A stretch of 64,000 bases of DNA from Diplolepis rosae (GCA_030998225.1 JAPYXD010000308.1:1808001-1872000); one strand, 5' to 3'. Positions 10,835-23,229 are shown, counted from the first letter of the stretch. Notes: generated from the sequence alone by a model not told the origin. Program-made: numbers and translations.

Positions 10835-11051
10835 CACTAAACCTACCAGAGCGGTCAAATGACCGCTTTTGACCGCCCAAAAAATAAATGTTTTTCAATT
10901 ATTATATGATAATTATTTTGTGTTTATTGTTTATGCTAAATTCTGTATTAATTAAAATCAACTGGAAAAGACTATAATGTTTATTTCAAAAGCGGTCATT
11001 TGACTGACATCGGTAGAAATAGGTATATATAATATGTCGGTAGGTTTAGTG
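10835..11051. mobile_element. piggyBac-type MITE (217 bp)
   Basis: It is bounded by TTAA on both sides (10831-10834 and 11052-11055), the target duplication specific to piggyBac elements. The terminal inverted repeats begin CACTAAACCTACC and end GGTAGGTTTAGTG. Subterminal GCGGTCAAATGACCGC and AAGCGGTCATTTGAC form a second inverted pair. It has no ORF, so it is non-autonomous. Confidence 0.9.
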
Positions 11052-11055
11052 TTAA

Positions 11056-12002
11056 ACTCATTCAAATCAAGTCAACTATTTTTCGGAACGTGAAACCATT
11101 CACGTGCTTCTTCTTGTAAAAACGCATTTAGATTCTCTAGAATATCTGCATAATTGATTTGATAACCTCTCTGGAACATTTAATTGACCCATAAAGTCAG
11201 TCGGACTATCTACATTATTATTGAGAATTTAATTGGCCATCCTGACATTTTTCGGAAAGGGGTTTGGATCATCCCAAATTGGAAGTAAGCTGCAGGGATG
11301 ATTTTATTTTTGGAAGAATGGGTATTTTCTTCGAAATTGGGATTGTTGTACGAATATTTTTGATTTGCTATCAATGATAATTCGCTTTGAGTTTCTTGAA
11401 TTCTAGGTATAAACGATCTTCATTCAGAAATGAACTATGCGCACTGGAACTTTCATTTTATAATCTTCCTATTTCCAATCCTTCTCCTGGTAACATTTCG
11501 TTTTTTCTCGTCGTTTTTTTATTTGTCCAGCGTATTCTAAAATGCGGTTGTCTCTCTTAAAAATCCATCATTCCCAGGTAAAAATGAATCTACCTCGAAA
11601 GATTTATTATTTAAATTAACGCAGAATATTCGTTAAAGGCTTGTTTCGAAGGTTAAGGATAAGACCAACTACAAAAAACACCGAATCTCTTGGAATGTGC
11701 ATAATTTTGAGGGTGACCTTTTTGTGATATTCATTTTTCCTGAAATTATCAATGAGGCGAATCGAAATTGCAAAATTCAATCTGACATGCATCTGACTCC
11801 ATCTTCGATTACTTGAGATGCAGTCTCAAATGATCATATTATGCGATTTTGTTCCTTTTATTATATACTTTCTTATTATTTCGTGATTTTTCGCACGAGT
11901 TTTGAACACGCATTCCAGAAAATACTGACTTTGTTTTAATCTTCTTAAAAGGAGTAAGGCACGAAAGTGTTTACTCGTTCTTCTCTCTGGTATTCCGGGA
12001 TA
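11056..12002. other. AT-rich DNA, nothing recognised
   Basis: I see no long ORF, RNA gene or repeat boundary in this stretch. Confidence 0.4.
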
Positions 12003-12100
12003 TTCGAGCCGGTAAAATAGAGTTTCATTTAAATGAAATGACAGGACTTACAAATAAGCGAAGCCAACAAAAGGTGACGCTTGAGACGATGGATATAAAC
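12003..12100. repeat. diverged third copy of part of the 810-bp repeat
   Basis: It reads GGTAAAATAGAGTTTCATTT, later ACTTACAAATAAGCGAAGCC and AAAGGTGACGC. This parallels 4988-5068 (GGTAAAATAGAGTTTTATTT, GATTTACAAATAGGGGAAGC, AAAAGTGACGC). Identity is about 80%. The 810-bp sequence therefore includes part of a dispersed repeat family. Confidence 0.65.
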
Positions 12101-14330
12101 ATTTTTCAAAAATAGGGCTCAGAATAATATAATATGATACATTTTAATTGCCACTCGTTAGCTACGTTATGATACTTTTAACCTAACGCTGACAGTCAGC
12201 TTTGCACTTAAAGTTAAGTAAAGTTTTCAATTGATTAATCAGTCACCGATCTGGAAGAAATAATGAGTTATTCCGAAGAAAGTATACGATTAACTGATCA
12301 GAGCTAAAATATTTGTGGTGGTACACATTTCAACTAAATCGTAATTGAAGCCTTGATTAGAAAATAATCTTGATTACTTAATTAATTCTGTTCAAGTAAC
12401 AAAAACTTTGCATTTTCTATTATTTTTTGTGTAACATTTAAATGTTGCCCTAAAATTATATTCATAGATTGGTAGTTTTGATGAATGAGCCTCTCAAAAT
12501 ATCCTCATTAATAGAAGCATTCTTACATCACATATTAATAGAAAACGAGATGTTAAAATATTGCTTAAATGGGACAATGCTAATCTTCAGTAATATTAAT
12601 AAACTTTAAGCTTCTAAAGGGCTGGAAGTTAGTTTAGAGGTGCAGCAGTATTTCTGGGTAGATACATGTATCAATATAAGCAGATTCTGTAATCATCAGA
12701 TCACGTAGAGCACATTAGCCGCCTTATCATTCTGATTATCCTGTACCCATCCATCCTCATTCAAGTATGCCACTCCATTCCTAGAGCACTTCTGGCTACC
12801 ACCCTTCGACTCTCCCTTTTTCAATCCTTGTATCTCTCACTGCTACGCCTTTCAACCTGTATTGAGCTACTGCAGAATTTCGTAATCCACATCTCTCCAG
12901 CAACGAATAAACTCTCAAAGCTTCGTGTATACTTCAATTCGACTGTTGAGCTACGTGTTCATGAAAAATCGATCAATAATACTGGTTTACAAATTTTTTT
13001 TACCGCGTATACTTGAAATAAAAAGTGTGTTATAGACTAATTTTGTGTCGCTGAAAAAGAAAATGACACTCATTTATTATTCCAAAGAAACGTTTTCGAG
13101 ATATTCGCAAAAAACCAGTTTTGTGACTCTTTTTTCAATTAATGACAGAAATCTCGAGAAAAGTTCATGTAAATAAGATGAACTGTATATTTCTTTGGAA
13201 GGTACGTTCGTTTCCTTTCCAACAATGTACTGTTTGTGTCAATCAAATAAAAATTCATTGGTTTAGAGACGATGAAATTCGATCTTAATGTAACAACTGA
13301 AAGTGAGTGATTCTCAAATAAAATCGTAAAATTTTTTCTATATCATGCTCAAATTCAAAGTGATAATATATATTTTTTCGAAAATTTTCGGAAAGGTACT
13401 TCATAGTTAAAAAAATAAAAACTTCTTTGGCCTCTACAATGTATGGAACAATTGATACCCTATGACTCATTGAAGCAATTGTTTCTATACTCATGAAAAT
13501 TTTACGTTGATCATGTACAATATCTCATTCATTCTTACGTATCTGCTGCAAAGTGGACGACATAGTACACTTTATATGAATGCAAGGATGTATCAACAAT
13601 TATCCGCACCCTGTCTGTGAAATTGATCGTTATAAATCTTAAAAAAAACACATCTCTACATGATCGCCTTGTTTTCAATTTACTTTATCCACCTGTCAAC
13701 AAGCTTTTTCTTTCAGTCAAAAAATTCAGTTTATATATTTCCTCATATATCTCCTTCTCGCAGGTTGTGCCCATGACCTGCATTTTGTCCTTCCTGAGAG
13801 TACTACTGCACAGGCTTCGAATTCCGCACAAGTTCGTTCGCAAAAAGCACCTATTTTCAATTGTTTTGATTCATGCTCAATAGACGTACTTATATAAGGT
13901 TTGCGTTTTTATTTCATTCTCAGTTGTAGAACGATTACAGTCATTCGACAGTTTAGGAAAAGTATCATTTTTTTTCAATAGGTATACCTTCCTGTAGTTC
14001 AAACGCCGTATAACAGCATCCTACAACTTATCAGGAAACGATTACAACTGAATTTTGGGCGCGCACAAATTTCGAATGAAATTGGACTCATTTCAGACTT
14101 CACCTAGAAATATTTCCTGATTCTATATTTTGCGAGGATTTCAGACAAATGCAGGTTAATTTCGAATCAATTTTCCCGTGATTATTCTTAAATATATCAG
14201 TCATTTTGAGCAAGCTGGTCAATGGTAGGTAACTGCTACCATGCTGGCCCATTTAACAGCATTAGCAATTTATCACTGAATTTCTCTGACTAATAAAAAA
14301 TGTCTAAAAAATAGTACTTATGATTCTTAC
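12101..14330. other. AT-rich intronic/intergenic DNA
   Basis: Small ORFs occur (for example 13617-13883 on plus and 13285-13494 on minus) but have no recognisable domain and are low in complexity. If the Ig exon at 14331 is real, this would be the intron downstream of it on the minus strand. Confidence 0.4.
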
Positions 14331-14494
14331 CTTTACGTGCCGCAATGGCCTTTTCCCTTTATACCACGTGATAACAGCTGATGGGTTGGAACCTGTAGTC
14401 TCGCATTCAACGTCGTAATGGCGTCCAGCAAGTAAGGATTCCTTTCCAGTTTCTGGATCACGTGGTTTTTGTATAGTAACGGTCAAAGGTTTTA
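14331..14494 (-). CDS. immunoglobulin-domain exon of a cell-adhesion-type gene
   Basis: This minus-strand exon has a clear acceptor (TTGTTTCAG, then exon) and donor (GTAAAG, then GTAAGAATC). It enters in phase 1 and leaves in phase 0. It encodes VKPLTVTIQKPRDPETG, RHYDVECETTGSNPSAV and ITWYKGKRPL. That is the first half of an Ig fold, with the first conserved Cys (in VECETTG) and the Trp of ITWYKG. The strand-B 'ECETTGS' and 'AVITWYKG' style recalls insect sidestep/nephrin-like surface proteins, which is recalled similarity only. No adjacent exon could be recognised, so the neighbouring introns appear long. The product would be a secreted or membrane recognition protein. Confidence 0.75.
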
Positions 14495-15314
14495 CTGAAA
14501 CAATTAAATGCATTTAAATTTCACGCATAATGTACATATTTGAAGGAGCTGTCAAAGTTGTCAGAATCACAGGAGTCAGGAGAGTCAATAGATTCCGAGG
14601 ATTTTTATCAGTCACAGGGTTTCCTGATAGGACTTTAAGACCTCTATTTACTTGCCCTTGTTTGCATTCAAACTTGTATTGATATTTCATATGAAAGGCA
14701 AAAGTGAAGTTATCGATTTTCTGTATTTTTGGTCATTTTGTAGTGATTGGAGTAATAAACAATAGTGCAAAATTGTTTTACAGAATTTTCAATATTTCAA
14801 TGTTATTAACAATTGAAAATTTTGCACCTTTTCTATCCATGATTTTTTTATTCAAAATCTGTTAGTCGAAAAAAATATTTCAATAAAAAAGTACGCAGAA
14901 AACATTAAATTTTGTTAAATTGAAAAAAATTTTAAAAATTGTTAATTTTCAATTATTTATTTTAAAAAAATTTAATTCTTGTTTTTGAACGTGAAGGATA
15001 TCATTGATTTTCAATTCTTTTCAAAAATAATTTTTAACGTCTGCCTAAATTACCCTGAAAATATAAAAATCGTGTTTTTTGTTAAATTGGAGTAAAAAGT
15101 GCACCCAGAATAGTATTGAAAAGTGCTGAAAATGAAACTTAGAGACATTTGTAGGTATATAGGGTTTTATTGTTACTCCCTGTAATTATAAATTCTACAC
15201 TGAGATGTACTTTTAAGGATATTATACCCTTTGAAGTATGTAGTTGAGATGGACGCCTGGGATTTTCCCTGACCTAAAGTACATTTAGGTAAGCTTTTCT
15301 TACAATTCGGAAAT
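14495..15314. other. AT-rich DNA upstream of the Ig exon
   Basis: No ORF or repeat boundary is recognised, apart from A/T-rich self-similar stretches at 14750-15070 with several complementary AAAATT/AATTTT words. Confidence 0.35.
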
Positions 15315-15316
15315 TA

Positions 15317-16354
15317 AGGGAGTTACTCAGGATGAAAAATTAACGAACAGAAAAATCTTAAACTTTGCAGACCGTTAGAATATAATTAAAAAATCATCCG
15401 TACGAAATTTCAAGGTCTAAGGTGGGTTTTTTAGTGAGATATTCATATTTGTATTTTACGCCTCTCTAGTTGATTCAACATGAGATCTTATGAGAAATCG
15501 CGGAGTTTATCGTATATTATCATTAATATCTTTTCAACTGACGAACAGATCATAACGGGATTTGAACAGTAGAAAAATAAGATGTTCAGGAATAGTTATC
15601 AACTTTAATAACATTGAAAGGTGGGTTCTAAAAGTAATAATAACAAATACGATGAAGATTGGAAATTGCTGTGATTTTGGTCTTTGGTTAGGTATGTGGC
15701 AACGTCGCATTCGTAGGTTATGTGCGCGAAATTTGAAATGTATGCGTTATATCTATTCAGCAGCTCGTACTAACTGGTGATTAAAATTTGTTATGAAAAT
15801 CATGTTTTCAATAAATGAAACATTACATATTAATTATTCGTATGATAAATAAACGAATTAAGTACATACAAACAACTTTATTTACATACATATTATAATA
15901 CGTAGTACGTAAAATCTTTCTCAATGGCATACTAAATTTGTCTTATTTTCACAGTCTTGAATCCATATAACAATTTTTCAATACATATCTATTATCATCA
16001 CAATCGTTCATTAATTATTATTTAGAATATTTGATACATATACAATAAATATATACCAACTGAACTAAAGTAAATTAGTATTTTGTTTTCAGATAATCAC
16101 AGATTTTATTTTTAACCTTCCTATTATTTGTCACACAAATTTTCCCGTTTTTATCAGCACCAAACAAACGAGATGATCCATCAAAACCATGTTCTTTGTA
16201 TGCATCGATAACCATAGCTACCGTGATGTCAGAGGCAATCATTTTTTTTCTCATTTGGACGGATGTGCAGCTTTTTAATTCATTGTATAATTTTATGTAG
16301 TCAACCTGCGTGTTTAACCCTGTTTTGACTAGGCGGGAAGGTGAGTAACTCCCT
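15317..16354. mobile_element. 1.04-kb element with perfect 13-bp TIRs and TA duplication
   Basis: AGGGAGTTACTCA at 15317-15329 is exactly inverted at 16342-16354, and each end is bordered by TA. TA duplication is the signature of Tc1/mariner-superfamily insertion. The element has no recognisable transposase. It carries a small minus-strand ORF (16076-16330) with AATAAA-type signals (reverse complement near 15872) downstream of it. It may be a non-autonomous element with a cargo ORF. Confidence 0.6.
16076..16330 (-). CDS. small ORF of unknown function inside the 13-bp-TIR element
   Basis: The minus-strand frame is open from about 16330 to TAA at 16076. The first Met gives MRKKMIASDITVAMVIDAY, then KEHGFDGSSRLFGADKNGKI, ending CDYLKTKY. 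An acceptor-like sequence (AACACGCAG) lies just upstream at the frame's beginning, so it could be a terminal exon that reads QVDYIKLYNELKSCTSVQ before that Met. From the first Met it is about 56 residues, charged, with no signal peptide or membrane segment. I recognise no family. The 3' side is AT-rich with polyadenylation-like signals. Confidence 0.4.
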
Positions 16355-16369
16355 TAAGAAATTATCTTT

Positions 16370-17310
16370 ACTGCGTCCCAGAGTGCTTTTTGCTGATGGT
16401 AATGGAACACACGCCGTATGTTTGCCATTGATAATGGAAAACAATATAATTCATATGGCCTCTACGACTACGTTTAAAGGACCATGCTCTTTTGATTAAA
16501 TTCTCCATTACATTTTCGTACATTTGGGGCTCTATTTCGTCGATAACGGTACGAATATTTTCTTTGAGTTCTTAAATTGACTGAAGAGCATCAGCGTAAA
16601 CCTTATCTTTTACGTAACCCGAAAGAAAAAAGTCTAGAGGTGTTAAATCGCATGAACTTGGCGGACAATTTTAATCGCCGTTTCGAGAAATCACTCAACC
16701 TGGAAACTTTTCACGCAAAAGACCGATGGTTTTGCCAGTTGAGTGGCACCTAGCGCCGTCTTGTTGGAAATAAACATCGTCCACATCCATATCTTCCAAT
16801 TCTGGCCATAAAAGTTTATTAATCATGGTTCGATAACGCAATCCATTTACGGAAACAGCCACTCCAGCTTCATTTTCATAAAAATAAGGCGCAATGATCC
16901 CTTCTGCCCAAAAACCGCACCAAACAGTTACACGTTGCGGATAGAGAGGCTTTTCAATTGTCATTTTTGTGTTTTCCGAGCCCTAAGTGCGACCATTCTG
17001 TTTATTAACGTAGCCTCAAAGGTGAAAATAAGCTTCATCGCTTATAACGATTTTTCGGTGAAATTCAAGTTCATTTTCATGCATTTTCAACACCCAATTG
17101 GCAAAGATACAACGTTGTTGATGGTCGGTAGGCTTGAGTTCTTGTGTTAACTGAACTTCATAAGGCTCAAGACACAACTCTTTATGCAAAATCCGGTCCG
17201 TCCGAGAAAAATTTTAACTTTACAAACTGTTTCAGTAAAATTTTCACCATTTTTGTAGTGAATTTTAAAAATTTCAATGCGTTGTTAAAGCGTTTTGTAC
17301 CCCAATCACT
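16370..17310 (-). pseudogene. DD41D-type mariner-superfamily transposase
   Basis: This minus-strand transposase is broken by stops and frameshifts. It shows a degraded N-terminus, LTQELKPTDHQQRC, ENELEFHRKIVISDEAYF (first Asp), YPQRVTVWCGFWAEGIIAP, and YFQQDGARCH (second Asp). After stops come SSCDLTPLDFFLSGYVKDKV (third Asp) and RAWSFKRSRRGHMNYIVFHY at the C-terminus. I count 41 residues between the second and third catalytic aspartates, as in the rosa-type DD41D group. Intact members cut and paste DNA at TA sites. The longest open piece is 16695-16964. I could not define its terminal repeats. Confidence 0.8.
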
Positions 17311-17379
17311 ACAAAATAAGCAAAAATAAAGAGAATCGATGACTTGACTTTTGCCTTTTATATGAAGTGCCCCTAATAT

Positions 17380-18430
17380 AAGTAATCCGTAAAGCTGACT
17401 GATATTCAGAAGCTAGTACACATTTTCTGCGATACAAATATGGGCAACCAATATCCTCTAAATAGACAAATACTTCAATTCCGTGAATACCTTTTAATAC
17501 GGCGTCCATGAGGCGCTGAAAGGTAGCTGGAAGATTTTTAATTCCCATTGGTATTCGTAGATATTCGACGTGTCTACGAGAGGTTAAAAACCCTGTTTTT
17601 GGTCGATCATCGGGGTGTGCTTCCACTCGATAAAAACTACTCGCCACATCAAACAGAAAAAAACACTGGGCATTCCCCAGGTGATCTAGAATTTATGTGA
17701 TTTCGAGCAATGGGTAGGCATCACTGAGTTCCCATTTCTTAAGGTCTCTTAAATCTATAGCAACTCTCCACCTCTTTTCTCCAGAGGCGTCGAGCTTCTT
17801 TGGAACAATCCAAAGTGGAGAATCTAGAATTTTTCTAAAGATACAGGATCTGAATCGTAGAGCTTTTCACCCATGTTTATTCACCAATTCCCAAAAATTA
17901 AAAGGGATTATCTCCTGAGAGGCAATCTTCAGGTTGATGTCGTTTTCCGCAGTATTAATATCAATTACGTGACAGCCGCCATCATAGGTAGAAACTGCAG
18001 CTCCCCCTAGAGAATTGTAGATTTTCGGTAAATATTCCTCGGTAATTTCAGGGTTAGTAGCATTTACTGCTATAGGTTATCTGATTCTTGGTTTGATTTT
18101 GAGGATCCTAAAAAAAAGTTTGATTTTGGGTAGAATTTTCTCCCTAGCTTTATGCATTTCCTGGTCAATAAATGGGAACGGTGTGACAGGGTTTAAAGCT
18201 GTGACAAGCGCATTGTGACGAAGTGAAATCTAAGCCTGTCTTGCCTCAAAAATGGTATTCCTAAAATTTCATCCGGGAAAATGGGGATACTATTCTCTAC
18301 GGCATGGAATTCGACTAAGGTGCGAGGGCCATTTGAAAACATTCTAGCCATCTTAAAAAGAACACATGTTTTGAGGCAATGAAAAATTATTTCTTGATGT
18401 GGTTCCTCTACTAATCGATACATTTACTTT
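17380..18430 (-). pseudogene. pol: Ty3/gypsy pol fragment (protease to RT)
   Basis: This is a second, unrelated gypsy fragment on the minus strand. The 18423-18193 frame looks like a retropepsin end (VEEPHQEIIFHCLKT ... ILGIPFLRQDRLRF). Between are degraded frames with IYNSLGGAAVSTYDGG and VIDINTAENDINL. The 17647-17309 frame gives FYRVEAHPDDRPKTGF, YLRIPMGIKNLPATFQRLMD and VFVYLEDIGCPYL. The last is the YxDD position with Asp changed to Glu, so the RT is inactive. Stops and frameshifts are frequent. No LTRs were found beside it. Confidence 0.75.
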
Positions 18431-18439
18431 CAGTTTCCT

Positions 18440-18730
18440 CCCAATCTTTTAAACTGTCACAAAAAAATTATTTGCCTAAACCTGAAAAATACTGGTTTTC
18501 AGCGTCTTCCACCTCGACATTTGACCCATATTTTTCCGCGAGTTATTTTTTCAAATTAGATAACAGAAAAAAGTCGCTGGGAGCAAGATCTGGCGAATAG
18601 GAAGAATGCACAATCAGTTCAAACCTTAATTGATCCAATTGCGACTTTGCGACCATGCATAGGTGAAACATAGCGTGATTCTGGCGAAACAGGATTTTTT
18701 TCTAGGCCAAATGTGGACGTCTGATGCTGA
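18440..18730 (-). pseudogene. mariner (DD34D) transposase C-terminal scrap
   Basis: The minus strand encodes NHAMFHLCMVAKSQLDQLRF, then HSSYSPDLAPSDFFLLSNLK, a stop, and EKYGSNVEVEDAENQYF. These match the end of mariner transposases, including the last catalytic Asp in APSDFF. The N-terminal half and the ends are not recognisable. Confidence 0.7.
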
Positions 18731-18959
18731 TTTTGGCTTACAATTGACACGTTGATAGTAAAAGTGAAATAAAACGAGAACGTGCAGAAAAGCGAACTAA
18801 AAGCACGTGAGAGCAAAAACGATCTAAGAAAAGCTGAGAGGAAACGCGAGCCGAGAATGAATACATAATAGCGAGAGGACTCAACCATTTCCGATTTTCT
18901 TCAAAAAAAGTATATATACATTGTTCTTGTTCGTTATTTCATGGTTGAACCTTCAAAAT

Positions 18960-19560
18960 ATGGATTTGTCCGGAAATAGTGAGTTATATTCCTATTTTAA
19001 CTAATGGTCGGAAAAAAATCATAGTATATTTTCAAGTTTTTAAGAATTCAAAGAAGTTTATTACTGCATCAAAGCTTCGAAAATTTTGAATGTATCGAAG
19101 TTTTAGAGATATTCAAAATTTTGTAGTTCTAGATACTTTGGATTTTGAAATTTGGAGTATTCGTAAGAATCTGCAGGTTTTGTCGAATTTTGGACAATCG
19201 TGAATTTTTGAACTCGTAGTCTTGAAATTTTCGAATTCCTGCAAGTTTCGGGAGTTTTGAGTAATTTTAAAGTTCCAACAAGCCGAATTTCTCGAGTTTA
19301 AATATAAATTTAGATGAGTTTTTGAATTTTTAAGCATATCTTGAAGAATTTTGATGTTTTCGTATTTTGTAGTTTGAAAAATTTGTAAAGTTTTGAAGAA
19401 ATGTAAAAATTTTTGAAGTTTTCCATAATTATTCATGACATTTGACTGATTATGAAATTCTAAAGTTTTCACAATATGCATTGGAGTTTTATAATTTTGA
19501 TGTTTCGAAAATTTTTCAAAGAATTTCGAAATTCATAAAAAAGAGTTGCGCCTTTAACTT
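18960..19560. repeat. cryptically simple GTTTTGAAATTTT-type DNA
   Basis: The region consists of irregular reiterations of GAAATTTT, AGTTTTGAA and TTCGAAATTT words with no fixed period. Minus-strand ORFs across it (for example 19113-19481) are Lys/Asn/Phe-rich by composition and are not taken as genes. Similar words recur at 19740-19870. Confidence 0.5.
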
Positions 19561-19617
19561 TGCCCCTCGTTAGCTACACTCTTGAAATTGATATGAAATT
19601 TGAATTATTATAAATAC

Positions 19618-19690
19618 ATCTAAATTGAATAATAATAAAAATAATAATAATAATAATTGAATAATACGAATATATTAAAACAAACATAAA
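19618..19690. repeat. AAT-type microsatellite
   Basis: An imperfect ATA/AAT trinucleotide run (ATAATAATAATAATAATT) lies in AT-rich DNA. Confidence 0.7.
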
Positions 19691-21059
19691 ATGATATGAA
19701 TAAATGATAAATTGAATATAACAAAATGAAAATAGAAATGCAATCATATTTTGGAATTTTAGAGATTCTAGTAATTCTCCAAGTTTTAGAATTAATTGTG
19801 TTTCTTAATAATTTTGAATGCCGAATTTTTCCAAAAGTTTACACAGACATTATGAAAAGTTATGGCTAGAAATTTTGAGAATCGATGTCATCCATTATAT
19901 TTTTGTGTTGCAAAATAATTCATTCGCTGCAGCCATGATCATCAAAAAAAGAAAAAGACAACCCCATAAGCACCAAAGAAATATACAAAAACAGAAAGTC
20001 CAGCGAGGACTGAAAAAGCGAACGAAATCAGGAAGAATCATCAAAGTGTAAAATAATATTTTCCGCATCAAAAATTTTGTTCTCAGAAATATCGAAATTT
20101 TTAGTACTTCCTACAAAAGGTTGGTTATTTTTACGTAGGGGATGATTCACGTGTTTGAAATCTGTTTTTCCTATTAAAGAGGCTCACTAATTGCTAAATT
20201 CATTATTGTAATCTGACGGACTCGTAGTACGATTTCTGGTACAATTACTTCTATCTCTCGGGTTAGCGAAATCACATACACAGCAATTATATTTCTATCA
20301 GGGAAAACAAGACTTTGATAAATTGATGACGAGTAGAGATGTTTTGATGTTTTCTTCCGAAACGTCTTCTATTTTTGGACGCTTCCGGGGGCATGGGACA
20401 AAGAGTATTCGTGGTCTCAACGTCGGCAACAGAGTCTGTGACTCGAGATACGCACCATAAAGCGAGAAAACGACTATAACTTTGAATGAATTCAAAACTC
20501 AATCAAAATTTTGTTGTTTTATCCTCCTCCAGTTGGTGGTAGATCAGGATAAATATAACAGCCATAGAAAAAGAAGAAAATAAAGAAATTTAGATAGACG
20601 TGGTTATTTGTAGGCCAAAATTGGCGATAAATAAAAATGAGTGGTAACGCAATTATGTATATATACACGTTTGCAATGTGTGCATCTAATGTATATAAAA
20701 GTAAATATACAGGGTGAGGTACATAAACTGTTACAGAGCGATAGCACTCAAACTATTGATCATATCCAAAAATGTTTTAGACAAAAGTTTCAGTTTTCGA
20801 GAAGGCCGTCATACTCGAGCACCCTATTTTTTTATCGGTTGAGGCGCTGAAGATACATCAAGGTCAAATCCACTTTTTTAAATAGAACCATTTATTTTTT
20901 TCGATGACATTATCACCGATTTTAAAACGAATTCCACGACCTACAACACAAAGTCATTCTAGTCACGCAAAGTATGAAAATAGTCGAAAAATCATTTTTA
21001 TTTCTTTTCATTTCTTACGATACCTATGATAATACACATCGATAGGGTATTGTTGACAT

Positions 21060-21690
21060 CGGCAGAAAGTAAGAATTTTCTATTGACATATCAGTAAGTT
21101 ATGCATTACCTTTCAATCTGAGATTTGTATGCGGTTCGTTATCCGAATAGGCAACATTATTGAGCAAATAAGAATCCTCGATGAAAGAGAACTGTACCAT
21201 TTCAACATCCGTGGTACGTTAATTTTTGGTGTGGCATTCTCGGCGATAACGTCATTCGTCAATATTTTTTTGAAGGTCGCTTGACTGAGCAAGTTTACGC
21301 AAACTTTCTGCAAAACATACTGCCTCAATGAATGGAAGACGTGCCCTTGCATGTTCACATGAGCATGTGGATGTAACACGACGCTGCACCACCCTATTAT
21401 GCTCTGTGTTCAAGACAAGTGATGGATGAGATTTTTGACGAAAAGTGGATAGGACGAGGTAGCCTTGTAGCTTTGCCACCTCGTTTGCCACACCTGACAT
21501 CACCAGATTACTTTTTATGGGGGTTTGTCAAAGAATGCGTAATGGCGGTAGCACCTACCACGCCTGACGACATGAAAGGAAGAATACGCCGAGCATTTTC
21601 CGAAATTACACCACAAATGTTGGCTTAAGTTAGACGGTCTTTTCATCAGAGAATTAACAAGTATTTACAATTCGAGGGTCATCACTTCAA
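21060..21690 (+). pseudogene. DD41D-type transposase in the outer element
   Basis: The catalytic half is spread over three frames. It reads a VWCGILGDNV-like segment, YFFEGRLT-like, VYANFLQNILP, then HDAAPPYYALCSRQVMDEIF, RLPHLTSPDYFLWGFVKECV and PTTPDDMKGRIRRAFSEITP. I count 41 residues between the Asp of HDAAPP and the Asp of SPDYF, so it is again DD41D-like. The final frame is open at 21419-21628. The N-terminal HTH was not found. Inactive. Confidence 0.7.
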
Positions 21691-22462
21691 GCATCTTCTG
21701 TAGGTAGACCCAAACCAAGGTTAGTGGATCCTTTGAAAGTGGTTATTCCGATATGTTTCGATTTTTCGACTATTTTCATACTTTGCGTGACTAGAATGAC
21801 CTTGTGCTGTAGGTCGTGGAATTCGTTTTAAAATCGGTAATAATGTCATCGAAAAAAAATACATGGTTCCATTTAAAAAAGTGGAGTTGACTTTGATGTA
21901 GCTTCAGCGCCTCCACCGATAAAAAATAGGGTGGTCGAGTAAGGTAAATGTACTAGTCCTCGGACATGTGCCAGAGTCCGGACAAAGTCAATCGTTTCCA
22001 ACTTTTGTTAAATGAATAATTAATAAATTTTACTGAAATTTTTTTTTTAAGTAAGCTGTAGCTAAGAAGTAAAGATGGCACGAAATATTTTGTATTCTTG
22101 AGCAATAGTTTAAGAAAAAATCAATATTGTGTAAGTCAATGTCAATTATTTCTCAGAAAATATTACGCGCTTACTGTTTTCGTTAGAAACAGATTGAATT
22201 TCATAAGGAAATACATACCTCAATTTTTACGATATGAAAGAAGTAATGCATGTATACTTTGTAAAAATGAATTTCGCATACAATGCATTTATTCTTTTTA
22301 AGATTTTGTTATTCTTATGTTAATAAATAAACAATCCGGACACTGTATCACATAACATGCCAATGTGGCAGTCCTCAGACACAATCACCAAGACTAGCGC
22401 CGCAACTTTCTAGTGTTGTGCCAGTCACCGTCAATCGAAAAGTTATTGACTTTTTATGCTGC

Positions 22463-23182
22463 AATAGTATATTATGTGCCAAGTTGCATAATGAGGGTTA
22501 TTACACGACGAGCGACAATCCTCGCAGGAGATCAAAGCCGAGGAGCGATCAGTCCTGCGAGCATTTTAAGCGAGTCTCGTAATTACCCGAATTGTGTGCA
22601 TTGGCACATATTCTATTTTATGTGACTTCGGCGCATATACGAGTTTTTATGCGTACACACGAATCCAATCTGAAAAGGTCGAAATTGCCGTGATTATCGC
22701 CCATCTCACTTGACATTCCGCGAATACTTCCGGCCATTTTGAATTTCTCGATTTTGTGTAGTAGTAGCGTATTGTAATAGACGCATGCGTAGTTCAAATG
22801 TACAAGGCTTTGTCAGTACGGTGCCAATGCTGTACGAAGAAGGAGAAGAATAAGATGAAGATTACGCTCCGCTGTATCGTAATAGACGCATGCGTAGTTC
22901 AATTTTATATTACATTCCTCTGTGTCGTAATGCACAACATTACGCTACTCTCAACTGTAGCGTAAAAACTCGTACACGCACCGAAGTCACATAAAATAGA
23001 ATACGTGTCAATGCACACAATTCGGGAAATTACGAGACTCGCGACAATGCTCGCAGGACGGATCGCGCTTCGGATCCGTCTCGGCTTCGTCTCGGTTACA
23101 CCTTGGCTTCGATCTCCTGCGAGCATTGTCACTCGTCGCGCAATAACCCTCATTGTACGCCTAGGCACGTAATATACTATTG
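22463..23182. mobile_element. foldback-like element with about 210-bp inverted arms
   Basis: The left arm 22463-22675 pairs with the right arm at about 22960-23182. Shared words include TAGTATATTATGTGCC, GACGAGCGACAATCCTCGCAG and TTCTATTTTATGTGACTTCG. The middle carries GACGCATGCGTAGTTCAA twice. It has no transposase. A second copy with an incomplete right arm is at 61235-61785, so this is a mobile family. Confidence 0.7.
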
Positions 23183-23229
23183 TTTGCCCTTCACTATCGC
23201 AAGCAACAAATAAGAAGAAAAAAGTTGAC

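Noticed and set aside
19113..19481. 122-residue minus-strand ORF
   Set aside because: It is Lys/Asn/Phe-rich low-complexity sequence from cryptically simple DNA, with no domain.
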